DNA of 64,000 nt from Actinomycetota bacterium (GTDB taxonomy: Bacteria; Actinomycetota; UBA4738; HRBIN12): contig BPGL01000001.1 in the NCBI GenBank assembly GCA_026003015.1, forward strand, positions 797,353 to 861,352, read 5' to 3'. Below are positions 43,442 through 51,865 of this stretch, one piece after another. Within the stretch, counting starts at the first letter, position 1, and each line of letters opens with the position of its first letter. The position numbers and the translations under genes were made by a program. The notes under the pieces are model-generated. The model searched no databases and was not told the DNA's origin. It saw nothing but the letters and a program-made list of their open reading frames with translations.

Positions 43442-45565
43442 TCAGGCGGCCCGCAGGGCCTGCAGCGCCTCCTGGAGGGTCGCGACCGGGCGGACGGGGA
43501 CCCCGTCGGCCTCGGCGACCCCGTCGGCCTGCCGGGGGACGAGCACGAGGTCCACGGCGGCCGCGCGCGCCGACGCCAGCTTGCCGGCGAGGCCACCGAC
43601 CGGGCCAACCGTCCCCTGGAGATCGACCGTGCCGGTCGCGGCCAGCGTCCGGCCGGCCGCCAGGTCCTCCGGCCCGAGCAGGTCGGCGATGAGCAGCGCG
43701 TACGCGAGCCCCGCCGAGGGGCCGCCGACCGATCGGTCTTCGAAGGCCACCTCGAACGGCAGGTCCACGGCCAGATCACGGGTCTCGGCCGCCACGCCGA
43801 TCCCGGTGAACGACTCGAGCCCCTGCTGCAGCCGGGCGCTTCGCACCATCACCTCGATCCGGGAGCCGAGGCGCTCGACGTCAAGCCGGAACATCGTCCC
43901 CGCGGGCCGCTGCCCGAACAGCCGGCGAAGGTCGGTCGCGAGCCGCACGGCCTGCCCGTCGACCGCCACGATCACGTCGCCGGGCTCCAGGGCGCGATCG
44001 GCGGGCGAGCCGGGCAGGAGCTGCACCACGCGGGCTCCCGTTCCGTCGACGCCGACCTCGTAGCCGGCCGCCCGTGCCGCCGCGGCCGCGGCCACGAGCT
44101 GGCTCTCGCGGAACTGCGCCTCGAGCTCCCGGGCGGCGCGCCCCGGATCGGGCCCGGGCGGAACGATGGCCGACAACGGCACGACGTCGCGGTCGGGATC
44201 GAGGAAGGCGAGGAAGGTCACGAGCGCGTTGCGCTGCTCGACCGAAACCGGGACCGCGAGGTAGCGGCCCCGGATCGGCGTGGTCTCCACGCCCCGGATG
44301 GTGACGTCGCGCGTGATGTCGATCGGAGGTGCCGGGGACACGACCGCGAGCGGAGGTCGGTACAGGACGCCGGCGGCGAGCACGAGCACGGCGGCGACCG
44401 CGACCCACACGCCGACGCCGACGCGCCGGGCTGGCACCGCCACCGGCGCGGGCTGGAGGCTCGCGACCTCGACGAGGCGGGCCAGGTCCGAGCGCGACAC
44501 GATGCCCACGACCCGCCCGTCGTCGACGACCACGAAGCGTCCGGCCGGCTCGGCGTCTTGCTCCATGACCCGGGCGAGGTCGTCGTCCGGGCGGAGCGTC
44601 GGGACGGCCTCCGCGGGGGCCATCACCTGCGCCACGGTCGTGCGGGCTCGCTCCGCCGGCGGCACGGACCCCGCCATCCGGACCGACACCAGGCCCACGA
44701 GGCGCCCGTCGTCGACCACCGGGTAGGTCGAGTGGCCGCCGGCTCGGCTCGCCTCGTCGAGGAAGCGGTCCACCGTCGTCGACGGGGCCATCGTCGCGGG
44801 GTCAGCCGTCATGAGGTCGCGGACCCGCCGACCGCCCAGGGCGCGTTGCGCGATCGCCGCGGCGGCCTCACCCCCGGCGGCCTGGGCCAGGAACCAACCG
44901 ATGAACACGAGCCACAGACCACCGAGGCCTGCGCCGGTCACGAACCCGAGGACCCCGAGCGCGATCAGCACCGTCCCGAAGGCCCGCCCGACGCGCGCGG
45001 CCTGCACCGTGGCCTCCTCGGCGCTGCCCAGGCGTCGCCAGAGCCACGCATGCAGGATCCGCCCTCCGTCCAGCGGCAGCGCTGGGACGAGGTTGAACGC
45101 CGCGAGGATCCCGTTGATCCTCGCGAGGTAGCCGAGCACCTGCAGCACCGCCACGTCGAGACCCACGCGGTCCCCCACCGCCCACAAGGCCCAGAAGGCT
45201 ACGGCGAGCCCCAAGGAGATCGCCGGCCCCACGGCGGTCATGCGGAACGACGCCCCCGGCGTCGGAGCGCGGCCCTTGAACGTCGCGACCCCTCCGAGCA
45301 GCCACAGCGTGATGCCCTCGATCTGCACCCCCTCGCGCACCCCGACGAGCGCGTGCCCGAGCTCGTGGACGAGGACGGATCCGAAGAACAGCGCCGCCGT
45401 GGCGAGCGCCATCGCCAGATAGGTGCCCGAGGCCAGACCAGGGGCGGCGACCGGGTAGAACGCCGTGTACAGGGCCCACGTGATGAGGGCGAAGATCAGC
45501 AGCCACGACCAGCTCACCCCGATCGGGATGCCGCGCACCCGCGCCACGGTGAGATCGCTACGCAC
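43442..45565 (-). CDS. Membrane protease fusion: site-2 protease (M50) + CBS pair + PDZ + Lon (S16)
   Basis: The protein has 707 residues from GTG 45565 (VRSDLTVARVRGIPIGV), with GAGGAGG just upstream. Residues 1-230 are a site-2 protease: HELGH at 67-71 and NLVPALPLDGGR at 158-169 (third ligand D166) within membrane helices. About 235-360 are two CBS domains. A further helix near 390 (VWVAVAAVLVLAAGV) leads to a YlbL-like region with PDZ (LLPGSPADRALEPGDVIVAVDG) and a Lon-type catalytic domain with S617 (GGPSAGLAYAL) and K662 (GLAGKLASA). Both active sites look intact. M50-CBS (Rip3-like) and PDZ-Lon (YlbL-like) proteases normally come from separate genes; here one uninterrupted frame joins them. 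Confidence 0.9.
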   Translation of the reverse strand: MRSDLTVARVRGIPIGVSWSWLLIFALITWALYTAFYPVAAPGLASGTYLAMALATAALFFGSVLVHELGHALVGVREGVQIEGITLWLLGGVATFKGRAPTPGASFRMTAVGPAISLGLAVAFWALWAVGDRVGLDVAVLQVLGYLARINGILAAFNLVPALPLDGGRILHAWLWRRLGSAEEATVQAARVGRAFGTVLIALGVLGFVTGAGLGGLWLVFIGWFLAQAAGGEAAAAIAQRALGGRRVRDLMTADPATMAPSTTVDRFLDEASRAGGHSTYPVVDDGRLVGLVSVRMAGSVPPAERARTTVAQVMAPAEAVPTLRPDDDLARVMEQDAEPAGRFVVVDDGRVVGIVSRSDLARLVEVASLQPAPVAVPARRVGVGVWVAVAAVLVLAAGVLYRPPLAVVSPAPPIDITRDVTIRGVETTPIRGRYLAVPVSVEQRNALVTFLAFLDPDRDVVPLSAIVPPGPDPGRAARELEAQFRESQLVAAAAAARAAGYEVGVDGTGARVVQLLPGSPADRALEPGDVIVAVDGQAVRLATDLRRLFGQRPAGTMFRLDVERLGSRIEVMVRSARLQQGLESFTGIGVAAETRDLAVDLPFEVAFEDRSVGGPSAGLAYALLIADLLGPEDLAAGRTLAATGTVDLQGTVGPVGGLAGKLASARAAAVDLVLVPRQADGVAEADGVPVRPVATLQEALQALRAA

Positions 45566-45711
45566 CCCGCTCCTCCTCGGCCGCCCTCGGCCCCTCCTGA
45601 GGCCACCACCGGCGGTCCGTCTCGTCCCTGGACCCCCATGGTGGCAGACGCGCGCGAGGACGGCAGGCCCCGATGGCTGCCCGCGCACCCGGGAGCTGTC
45701 AGGCTTGACCC

Positions 45712-46509
45712 GTGCGGCCGGAAGTGATCGCGATGGTGCTGGGTGCGGCCCTGCTGCACGCCCTGTGGAACGTGCGGCTGCACGCCGCCCCCGACCGAGT
45801 CGCGGCCCTCGCGATCTCGGGCATCTGCTCGGGACTCGTGCTCACGCCGTTCGGCCTCGGGGCCCCGCTCGCCGGACTTCTGCCTGCGATCGGACTGTCC
45901 GCGCTCGTCCAGACGGCCTACGCGGCTCTGCTGGCGGCCGCCTACGCGCGCGGTGAGCTGTCGTTCACCTACCCGGTCGGACGGGGAACGGCTCCGCTGC
46001 TCACGACGCTGGGAGCGTGGGCCGTCGTCGGGCAGCGGCCCACGGTCGTCGCCCTCCTCGGCTCGCTGGCGCTGGGCGTCGGCCTCGTCGTGCTGGCCGC
46101 CGCCGCCCGCGCCGCCCGTCGCGGCCGTGCGGTGGCGCTCGCCGCGGGGGTAGGACTCGCGATCGCGGCGTACTCCGTCGTCGACGCCCGGGCCGTTCAG
46201 CAGGCGTCGCCGGTTGGCTACCTGGGGGTCGTGCTCGGCCTCCAGGGGCTGGCGCTCGCAGCCGGGATCCGGTTCGATCCCGTGCGGCTGCGTCGGGGGA
46301 TCGGCGCCGGATCGCTGGTCGCGATCGGCAGCATCGGCGCCTATCTGCTCGTGCTGTTCGCCTTCCGCGAAGCGCCCGCGGGCAACGTCGCCACACTGCG
46401 GGAGATCTCGGTGCCGATCGCTATGGCCCTGTCGGGCGAGCGGGTCGGCCGGGTCGCGTGGATCGGGGCGACGCTGTGCGTGATGGGCGCGCTCCTCGTC
46501 GCGCTCTGA
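45712..46509 (+). CDS. EamA/DMT-family transporter
   Basis: The protein has 265 residues, GTG start at 45712. About ten hydrophobic helices form two halves (VIAMVLGAALLHALWNVRLHAA at the start, VALAAGVGLAIAAYSVVDARAV at the midpoint), typical of drug/metabolite exporters. EISVPIAMALSGERVGRVAWIG closes the second half. The substrate is unknown. There is no ribosome-binding site, and CAGGCT ends 6 nt before the start, so it may be leaderless. Its stop lies 5 nt from that of convergent mgsA. Confidence 0.85.
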   Translation: MRPEVIAMVLGAALLHALWNVRLHAAPDRVAALAISGICSGLVLTPFGLGAPLAGLLPAIGLSALVQTAYAALLAAAYARGELSFTYPVGRGTAPLLTTLGAWAVVGQRPTVVALLGSLALGVGLVVLAAAARAARRGRAVALAAGVGLAIAAYSVVDARAVQQASPVGYLGVVLGLQGLALAAGIRFDPVRLRRGIGAGSLVAIGSIGAYLLVLFAFREAPAGNVATLREISVPIAMALSGERVGRVAWIGATLCVMGALLVAL

Positions 46510-46514
46510 GCGCG

Positions 46515-46967
46515 TCAGGACCCCGCGTGGACCGCGCTCGCGGCCCCGCGCCCCCACCACATCGCCTGGGCGAGGGAGCGCAGGAGGATCTCGGCCGAGG
46601 CGAGGTTCGTGGCCAGCGGGACGCCGTGGATGTCGCAGACCTTCAGCAGCGCCTGGATGTCGGGCTCGTGGGGATGGGCCGTGAGGGGATCGCGCAGGAA
46701 CACGACGGCATCGACCTCGCCGGCCACGATCCGGGCACCGATCTCGAGGTCGCCGCCCTCGGGACCGGAGCGCACGCACTCCACCGCGAGCCCCAGCTCG
46801 TCGACGAGTTGGCGTCCCGTGTGCCCCGTAGCGAGGAGCCGGAGGTTGGCCAGGGTCGCGCGGTAGCGCTCGGCGAGCCTGAGGAGGTCCTCCTTCTTCG
46901 CGTCGTGGGCCACGAGCGCGAGCACCGCCCGCTGCCCCTCGCCGTGGGGGATGCCGACCGCTCCCAT
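46515..46967 (-). CDS. mgsA: Methylglyoxal synthase
   Basis: The protein has 150 residues, standard length. It carries the whole family run: ALVAHDAKKEDLL, ATGHTGRQL, SGPEGGDLEIGARIV (catalytic Asp and phosphate site), FLRDPLTAHPHEPDIQALL and CDIHGVPLATN. The enzyme makes methylglyoxal from dihydroxyacetone phosphate, releasing phosphate when sugar phosphates pile up. It is a single gene. Confidence 0.96.
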   Translation of the reverse strand: MGAVGIPHGEGQRAVLALVAHDAKKEDLLRLAERYRATLANLRLLATGHTGRQLVDELGLAVECVRSGPEGGDLEIGARIVAGEVDAVVFLRDPLTAHPHEPDIQALLKVCDIHGVPLATNLASAEILLRSLAQAMWWGRGAASAVHAGS

Positions 46968-47128
46968 ACCGCGCGCCCCAGAGCCTACGAAGGAGCCTCG
47001 AGCTCACGGCGTCGTTCGGGCGACGCCTCCGTGAACGCTCGCGGTCGCCGGTCGGACACCGGCGTGGCACGGGGACGCGGGGGGCGTAGGCTCCCTGAAC
47101 GCCGGCTCCTCCTGGCCGGCCCGACCCA

Positions 47129-47212
47129 GCGAGAGTGGCGGAACCGGAAGACGCGCCGGATTTAGGATCCGGTGGCCGCAAGGCCGTGGGGGTTCGAATC
47201 CCCCCTCTCGCA
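47129..47212 (+). tRNA. tRNA-Leu(TAG)
   Basis: An 84-nt class II tRNA with a long variable arm (TGGCCGCAAGGCCG). GCGAGAG pairs with CTCTCGC, the anticodon loop is TTTAGGA (TAG), and the discriminator is A. No CCA is encoded. TAGGCT at 47087-47092 is a likely -10, further upstream than at the other tRNAs. Confidence 0.97.
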
Positions 47213-47240
47213 CCGGCGCCGCGCCGATCGGGTCCGGTCG

Positions 47241-48275
47241 CTACGGGACGATGACGGCTCGGCCCTCGAGCGATCCCTCGCGCATGCGCTGGTACGCCGC
47301 GGTGGCCTCCGACAGCGGGAATCGGTGCGTCTGGATGACGAGCTTGCCGAGGCGAGCCAGCTCGACCACCTCCATGAGCTCGGTCACGCTGCCCCAGTAG
47401 GTCGTGGCGACGGAGCACTCGTAGGGCAGAGCGAAGAAGCTGAACTCGAGGCGCCCGCCGCCCAGACCGACCACGGTCAGGTGGCCGTTCACCGAGGCCA
47501 CCTTGGCCCCCAGCGCCAAGGTGGGGTCCGAGCCCACGAGGTCCAGCACGACCTCGGCCCCGCGACCCCCGGTGTACCCCCTGATCGTTCCGACGGCCTC
47601 GTCGTCGCTGGGCAGGGCGAGATCGGCCCCCAGCCGGCGCGCGAGATCGAGCTTGGCCTCGGCGAGATCGACGGCGACGACCCGAGCGGGCGACAGGGCC
47701 TTGACGAGCTGGATCGCGGCGTGGCCGAGCCCCCCCACCCCGATCACGACCACCGTCGATCCCGGACCCAGGAGGTGCAGGGAGCGCTTGATGGCGTGGT
47801 AGGGAGTCAGGCCCGCGTCCGCGAGCGGCGCGGCCTCAACCGGGTCCAGATCGCCGATGGGAACGAGCCAGCGGGCTCGCGGCACCAGCATGTACTCGGC
47901 CATCCCGCCGTCTCGTCCGAGGCCGCCGCCCGCCGCCCCGAGCTCGCTCGCGTGTTCGCAGTAGTTCTCCGATCCCAGCCGACAGGTCCGACACCGCCCA
48001 TCCCCCCACGGACCGTAGACGAGGACCGCGTCGCCCTCGCGCAGACCGTCGACCCCGGATCCGATCGCGTGCACCCACCCGGCCGTCTCGTGGCCGAGGG
48101 TGAACGGCAGCTTCCAGTCCAGCAACCCCGGCGGCCACTCCATCACGTGGAGGTCGGAATGGCAGGCGCCCGCGCCCCCCACCTTGATCACGACCTCGCC
48201 GGGCCCGGGCTCCGGCTCGGGCACGTCCACCAACTCGGGACCCTGCTGCCAAGCGGTGAGCTGAAGCGCCTTCAT
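47241..48275 (-). CDS. Zinc-dependent NAD(P) alcohol dehydrogenase
   Basis: The protein has 344 residues from MKALQLTAWQQGPELVDVPE with GGGAGGG upstream; an upstream in-frame start at 48329 is not supported. Catalytic zinc ligands: C38 (ACHSD) and H62-E63 (LGHETAG). The cofactor loop is VIGVGGLGHAAIQL. The structural zinc lobe reads GDGRCRTCRLGSENYC, so the first of the four usual cysteines is Asp; C95, C98 and C106 remain. The family oxidises primary or secondary alcohols or reduces aldehydes. The transcript end is close to tRNA-Leu. Confidence 0.92.
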   Translation of the reverse strand: MKALQLTAWQQGPELVDVPEPEPGPGEVVIKVGGAGACHSDLHVMEWPPGLLDWKLPFTLGHETAGWVHAIGSGVDGLREGDAVLVYGPWGDGRCRTCRLGSENYCEHASELGAAGGGLGRDGGMAEYMLVPRARWLVPIGDLDPVEAAPLADAGLTPYHAIKRSLHLLGPGSTVVVIGVGGLGHAAIQLVKALSPARVVAVDLAEAKLDLARRLGADLALPSDDEAVGTIRGYTGGRGAEVVLDLVGSDPTLALGAKVASVNGHLTVVGLGGGRLEFSFFALPYECSVATTYWGSVTELMEVVELARLGKLVIQTHRFPLSEATAAYQRMREGSLEGRAVIVP

Positions 48276-48403
48276 CCCTCCCACCTCCACGGTGCTCGGC
48301 CAACCGCGACTCCCCCCGGAGTGGACCACACGAGCGCGACCCCGCCGTAGGGGCGAAGGTCACGCCGGACCCGGGTCGACCAGCCCGGTAGGGGCTCGCT
48401 CAT
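48272..48403 (-). CDS. Possible small ORF upstream of the alcohol dehydrogenase
   Basis: A 43-codon frame from ATG 48403 (MSEPLPGWSTRVRRDLRPYG) whose stop overlaps the dehydrogenase ATG by 4 nt (ATGA), the spacing used by real gene pairs here. It has no clear ribosome-binding site and no recognised domain; a TTG at 48487 would extend it. It may be a leader peptide, a remnant or chance. The rest of the 303-nt gap to pspC holds TACGTT near 48554, a possible -10 for pspC. Confidence 0.25.
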   Translation of the reverse strand: MSEPLPGWSTRVRRDLRPYGGVALVWSTPGGVAVGRAPWRWEG

Positions 48404-48578
48404 CCGTCGACGAGCCCGGCGCTCGCTCTCGCAGGTGGCCAGGCAGACGTCGAGCCCCCCACCCCCGTCGAGGCGGTCGACGCCCAACGTGCCGAGGAGC
48501 GGATCGTCGCCAGAGCCGCCGCTCGGTCATGGAGCGTGCCGCACCCGGTCGTGCTACGTTCCCATCGAAGGAGCGTCG

Positions 48579-49022
48579 ATGAGCGCCGACGAGACGACCC
48601 CGCAGCGCCTCCTGCGACGCAGCCGGGAGGACCGCGTGCTCCTCGGCGTCGCGGGGGGGCTCGGTCGCTACCTCGGGGTCGACCCGGTCGCGGTCCGCCT
48701 CGCCTTCGTCATCCTCACGCTGACGGGAGGCTCGGGCATCCTGCTGTACCTCGTCGCCGCGCTCGTGATCCCCGAGGAGCGCCCCGGCGAGCCGGTCGGT
48801 GAGTCGGTCCCGAGCGGCCTTTCCCGCGACGCGGTTCGGGTCGTCGGCCTTGCGCTCGTCGTGCTCGGCGCCCTCGGGCTGCTGTGGGCGACCGTGCCCC
48901 TCGCGGTGCCGGAGATCGTCCCCCGTCTCGTTCCGCTCGCCTTCAGGGCCGGCCCGTTCCTCGCTCCCGTGGCCCTCGCCGCGCTCGGCGTCGTCCTGGT
49001 GATCGTGGGGAGTCGCCGGTGA
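48579..49022 (+). CDS. PspC-domain membrane protein
   Basis: The protein has 147 residues from MSADETTPQRLLRRSREDRV, with AAGGAG before the ATG. The PspC domain is plain: VLLGVAGGLGRYLGVDPVAVRLAFVILTLTGGSGILLYLVAALVIPEE. Two or more further hydrophobic segments follow (VVGLALVVLGALGLLW and FLAPVALAALGVVLVIVG). PspC proteins take part in envelope-stress signalling in enterobacteria; in Actinobacteria the partner is often a histidine kinase, none of which is adjacent here. Confidence 0.88.
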   Translation: MSADETTPQRLLRRSREDRVLLGVAGGLGRYLGVDPVAVRLAFVILTLTGGSGILLYLVAALVIPEERPGEPVGESVPSGLSRDAVRVVGLALVVLGALGLLWATVPLAVPEIVPRLVPLAFRAGPFLAPVALAALGVVLVIVGSRR

Positions 49023-49069
49023 GCCCGGCCCGTTCGGCCTTGGCCCCGAACACGACATCGGTCCAAGGG

Positions 49070-49116
49070 TTCGTGTTCCCGGCCGATTGACCCGCCGGGC
49101 GTCGCCGCCGTACGTA
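49070..49116 (+). promoter_or_regulatory. Promoter of polyamine importer operon 2 (shared module)
   Basis: TTGACC (49087-49092), 18 nt, TACGTA (49111-49116). The 22 nt at 49070-49091 match 32804-32825 at 19 positions. GAACACG (49048-49054) and CGTGTTC (49072-49078) form an inverted repeat overlapping the conserved block, a possible operator. Confidence 0.75.
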
Positions 49117-49151
49117 CTCTCCGGTCGAGGAGCGCGACGAGGGGGCACGCG

Positions 49152-50225
49152 ATGCGGATGCGACGGATCGGGATCATCGTGACGGCGATCGCCCTGGTCG
49201 GGGTGGCCTGTGGGGGCGGCGGCGGGGGCGGGGGCGCCGGGGCGCCCACCGAGCTCAACGCGCTCGTCTGGTGCGACCACACCGACCCCGAGCTCCTGCG
49301 GCCGTTCGAGGAGGCCAACGGAGTCAAGGTGAACGTCAAGGACTACGAGGGAACCGGGGTGGCGCTCGGGATCCTCGAGCAGTCCCAACCCGGCGACTGG
49401 GACGTGTTCGTCGTCGACTCGGTGGACGTGCCGCGGGTGGCCCAGGCGGGCTGGCTCGCGCCGCTCGACCCCAACGACTTCCCGTGGGACGACTTCTTCC
49501 CCGAGGTGCGGATGCCCGAGATGCACTACGTCGACGACACGCTGTACGCGGTCCCGGAGAAGTTCGGCTACAACACGATCGCCTACAACAGCGAGAAGGT
49601 CGACCCCGAGGACATGCGGGACCTCCAGTCGCTGTGGGACCCCACCTATCGCGGGCGCATCGCCGTGTACGACTACTACATCCCGACGATGGAGCTCGTC
49701 GCGATCGCCCTCGGGATCGAGCCGAGCGAGATCACCGAGGACGACCTGCCAGCGATCGCCGACAAGCTCGCGGAGCTCAAGGAGCAGGCGGCGCTCACCG
49801 GGGACGTCGTCACGACCCAGACGGCGCTGGCGACCGGGGAGGTCGACATCATCGTCGGCGGCGGCGAGTACGTGACGGCGGTGCTGGAGAGCGAGAACCC
49901 GGCCCTCGACTGGGTCCTCCCCGACCAGGGCGGGATCCGCTGGCAGCAGGCGATCGGGGTCGTCGCGACCTCCGAGAAGAAGGACCTCGCCACGAAGTTC
50001 GTCCAGTACATCGTGAGCCCCGAAGGGCAGGCGCGGCTCGCGACCTCGTCGTGCTACTGGGCCATGCCGGCGAACTCGAAGGCGCCCCTCAGCGCGGAGG
50101 AGAAGGAGATCCTGCGCTGGGACGAACAGCCCGGCTTCATCGCGAACTCCGATCCCTACTTCATCCCCGATCCCGAGCTCGATCGCAAGATGCTCGACGT
50201 GTGGACGGAGTTCCTCGGAGGGTGA
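49152..50225 (+). CDS. Polyamine-type ABC importer 2, substrate-binding lipoprotein
   Basis: The protein has 357 residues. It has a signal peptide MRMRRIGIIVTAIALVGVAC with lipobox VGVAC, then a poly-Gly linker. The mature protein (LNALVWCDHTDPELLRPFEE, DWDVFVVDSVDVPRVAQAGW, KFGYNTIAYNSEKV, GEVDIIVGGGEYVTAVL) belongs to the PotD-like binding proteins. Unlike the first importer's binding protein it uses a Sec-type lipoprotein signal, without RR. The start has GAGGGGG upstream. The ligand is inferred only from family. Confidence 0.87.
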   Translation: MRMRRIGIIVTAIALVGVACGGGGGGGGAGAPTELNALVWCDHTDPELLRPFEEANGVKVNVKDYEGTGVALGILEQSQPGDWDVFVVDSVDVPRVAQAGWLAPLDPNDFPWDDFFPEVRMPEMHYVDDTLYAVPEKFGYNTIAYNSEKVDPEDMRDLQSLWDPTYRGRIAVYDYYIPTMELVAIALGIEPSEITEDDLPAIADKLAELKEQAALTGDVVTTQTALATGEVDIIVGGGEYVTAVLESENPALDWVLPDQGGIRWQQAIGVVATSEKKDLATKFVQYIVSPEGQARLATSSCYWAMPANSKAPLSAEEKEILRWDEQPGFIANSDPYFIPDPELDRKMLDVWTEFLGG

Positions 50226-51076
50226 CCGAAGAAGGGAGGTCCACCGCGCGGGGCTGGGCCTTCGCCGGCCCGGCCCTCGCGTGGACGCTCGTCTTCTTCG
50301 TCGTTCCGATGGCGCTGGTGCTCGCGTACAGCGGGTTCCGACGGATCGGAGGGTCGCTCGAGACCACGCTGTCCCTCGCGAACTACGAACGGGCCCTGGG
50401 AACGCCGGTCTTCCGCTCCGCGCTCGCGAACTCGATCGAGGTCGGCCTGCTCACGGTCGCGGTGAGCGTCCTCGTGGCCTACCCGGCGGCCTACCTGCTC
50501 GCCTACCGCGTCCCGGCGCGCTGGGGACGGCTCCTGCTCGCGCTCGCGGTGCTCCCGTTCTGGACCTCCTACGTCGTCCGCTCCTACAGCTGGCTCCTCG
50601 TCCTGGCGCGTGAGGGCGTTGTCAACCGCGCCCTCCTCGGGCTCGGCGTCGTCCAGGAGCCGATCACGCTGGCGAACACGCGGACGGCGACGGTGATCGG
50701 GTTCGTCCACTTCTTCACGATGCTCATGACCCTCACGATCTACGCGAGTCTCGTTCAGATCCCGGCCTCCTACCGCAAGGCCGCGCGCGATCTCGGCGCG
50801 TCGGGGTGGCGAACGCTCGTGCACGTCACGCTGCCGCTCAGCGTGCCGGGCGTCGTGGTCGGAGCGTTCCTCACGTTCGTGCTGGCGATCGGCGACTACA
50901 TCACGCCGCAGATCCTCGGAGGAGCACGCGAGCTGCTCCTGCCCCAGGCGATCATGCTCCAGGTGCAGCGAACCGGCGACTTCCCGATGGCGGCCGCCCT
51001 CAGCGTCGTCCTGCTCGCGGTCATCGCGGTCGCCTACGTGCCGGCGGCCCGCAGGTTCAGCCTGGTCACGCGATGA
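50222..51076 (+). CDS. ABC importer 2 permease (PotB-like)
   Basis: The protein has 284 residues from GTG 50222 (VTEEGRSTARGWAFAGPALA), a GTGA overlap with the previous stop. It has six membrane helices; RSYSWLLVLAREGVVNRALL and the EAA loop KAARDLGASGWRTLVHVTLP are typical of the PotB/PotH group. In this operon the order is binding protein, permease, permease, ATPase; operon 1 has the ATPase second. Confidence 0.92.
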   Translation: MTEEGRSTARGWAFAGPALAWTLVFFVVPMALVLAYSGFRRIGGSLETTLSLANYERALGTPVFRSALANSIEVGLLTVAVSVLVAYPAAYLLAYRVPARWGRLLLALAVLPFWTSYVVRSYSWLLVLAREGVVNRALLGLGVVQEPITLANTRTATVIGFVHFFTMLMTLTIYASLVQIPASYRKAARDLGASGWRTLVHVTLPLSVPGVVVGAFLTFVLAIGDYITPQILGGARELLLPQAIMLQVQRTGDFPMAAALSVVLLAVIAVAYVPAARRFSLVTR

Positions 51077-51864
51077 GACGCCTGGGGACCATCGTCACGG
51101 TCGTCTACCTCGCGCTGGTGTACGCGTTCATCTTCTTGCCCGTCGCGACGCTGATGCTCTTCTCCTTCCAGGACGGTCTGGTGCCGGTGCCGCCGTTCCG
51201 CGGCCCGTCGCTGCGGTGGTACGCCTCGTTGCTCGCCAACGAGCGGATGACGGCCGCCCTTCGCAACTCGGTCGTCGTGGGCCTGGGCTCGGCCGCGATG
51301 GCGACGCTGCTCGGCTTCCTCGCCGCCTACGGTCTCGCCCGTTTCCGCCCCGCAGCCGCCCGGGCGATCCGAGCCCTGCTGATCGCTCCGATCGGCGTCT
51401 CGTACCTCGTCATCGGGCTCGGGCTGTCGATCGGCGCGAACGAGCTCGGGATCGGCCGGTCGCTCGGGCTCGTCACGATCGGCCACGTCGTGATCAACCT
51501 GCCGCTCGCCTTCGCGGTGGTGCTCAGCCAGATGAGCGAGCACCACGAACATCTCGAGCGCGCGGCGCGCGACCTCGGCGCCTCCGAGCCGAAGGTCCTC
51601 GGGCTCGTCACGGTGCCCGTGGTGCTCCCCGGACTGCTGGCCGCCTTCGCGCTGTGCTTCACGTTGTCGTGGGACGAGTTCGTGATCGCGCTGCTCCTGT
51701 CCCGCTTCGACGTGACCCTCCCGGTGGAGATCTGGTCGGCGCTTCGAACCGGCCTCGATCCCGAGACGAACGCCGTGGGCACCCTGGTGTTCGCGCTGTC
51801 GGTCGGACTGCTGGCCGCCACCGCGCTGGCGATCGCGCGGCTCGGACGTCGCAGGAGCGCCTGA
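51073..51864 (+). CDS. ABC importer 2 permease (PotC-like)
   Basis: The protein has 263 residues from ATG 51073, an ATGA overlap with the preceding permease. It has six helices; the EAA loop is RAARDLGASEPKVLGLVTVP. SWDEFVIALLLSRFDVTLPVEIW is the PotC/PotI-type helix-5 region. It pairs with the upstream permease. Confidence 0.92.
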   Translation: MRRLGTIVTVVYLALVYAFIFLPVATLMLFSFQDGLVPVPPFRGPSLRWYASLLANERMTAALRNSVVVGLGSAAMATLLGFLAAYGLARFRPAAARAIRALLIAPIGVSYLVIGLGLSIGANELGIGRSLGLVTIGHVVINLPLAFAVVLSQMSEHHEHLERAARDLGASEPKVLGLVTVPVVLPGLLAAFALCFTLSWDEFVIALLLSRFDVTLPVEIWSALRTGLDPETNAVGTLVFALSVGLLAATALAIARLGRRRSA

Positions 51865-51865
51865 G

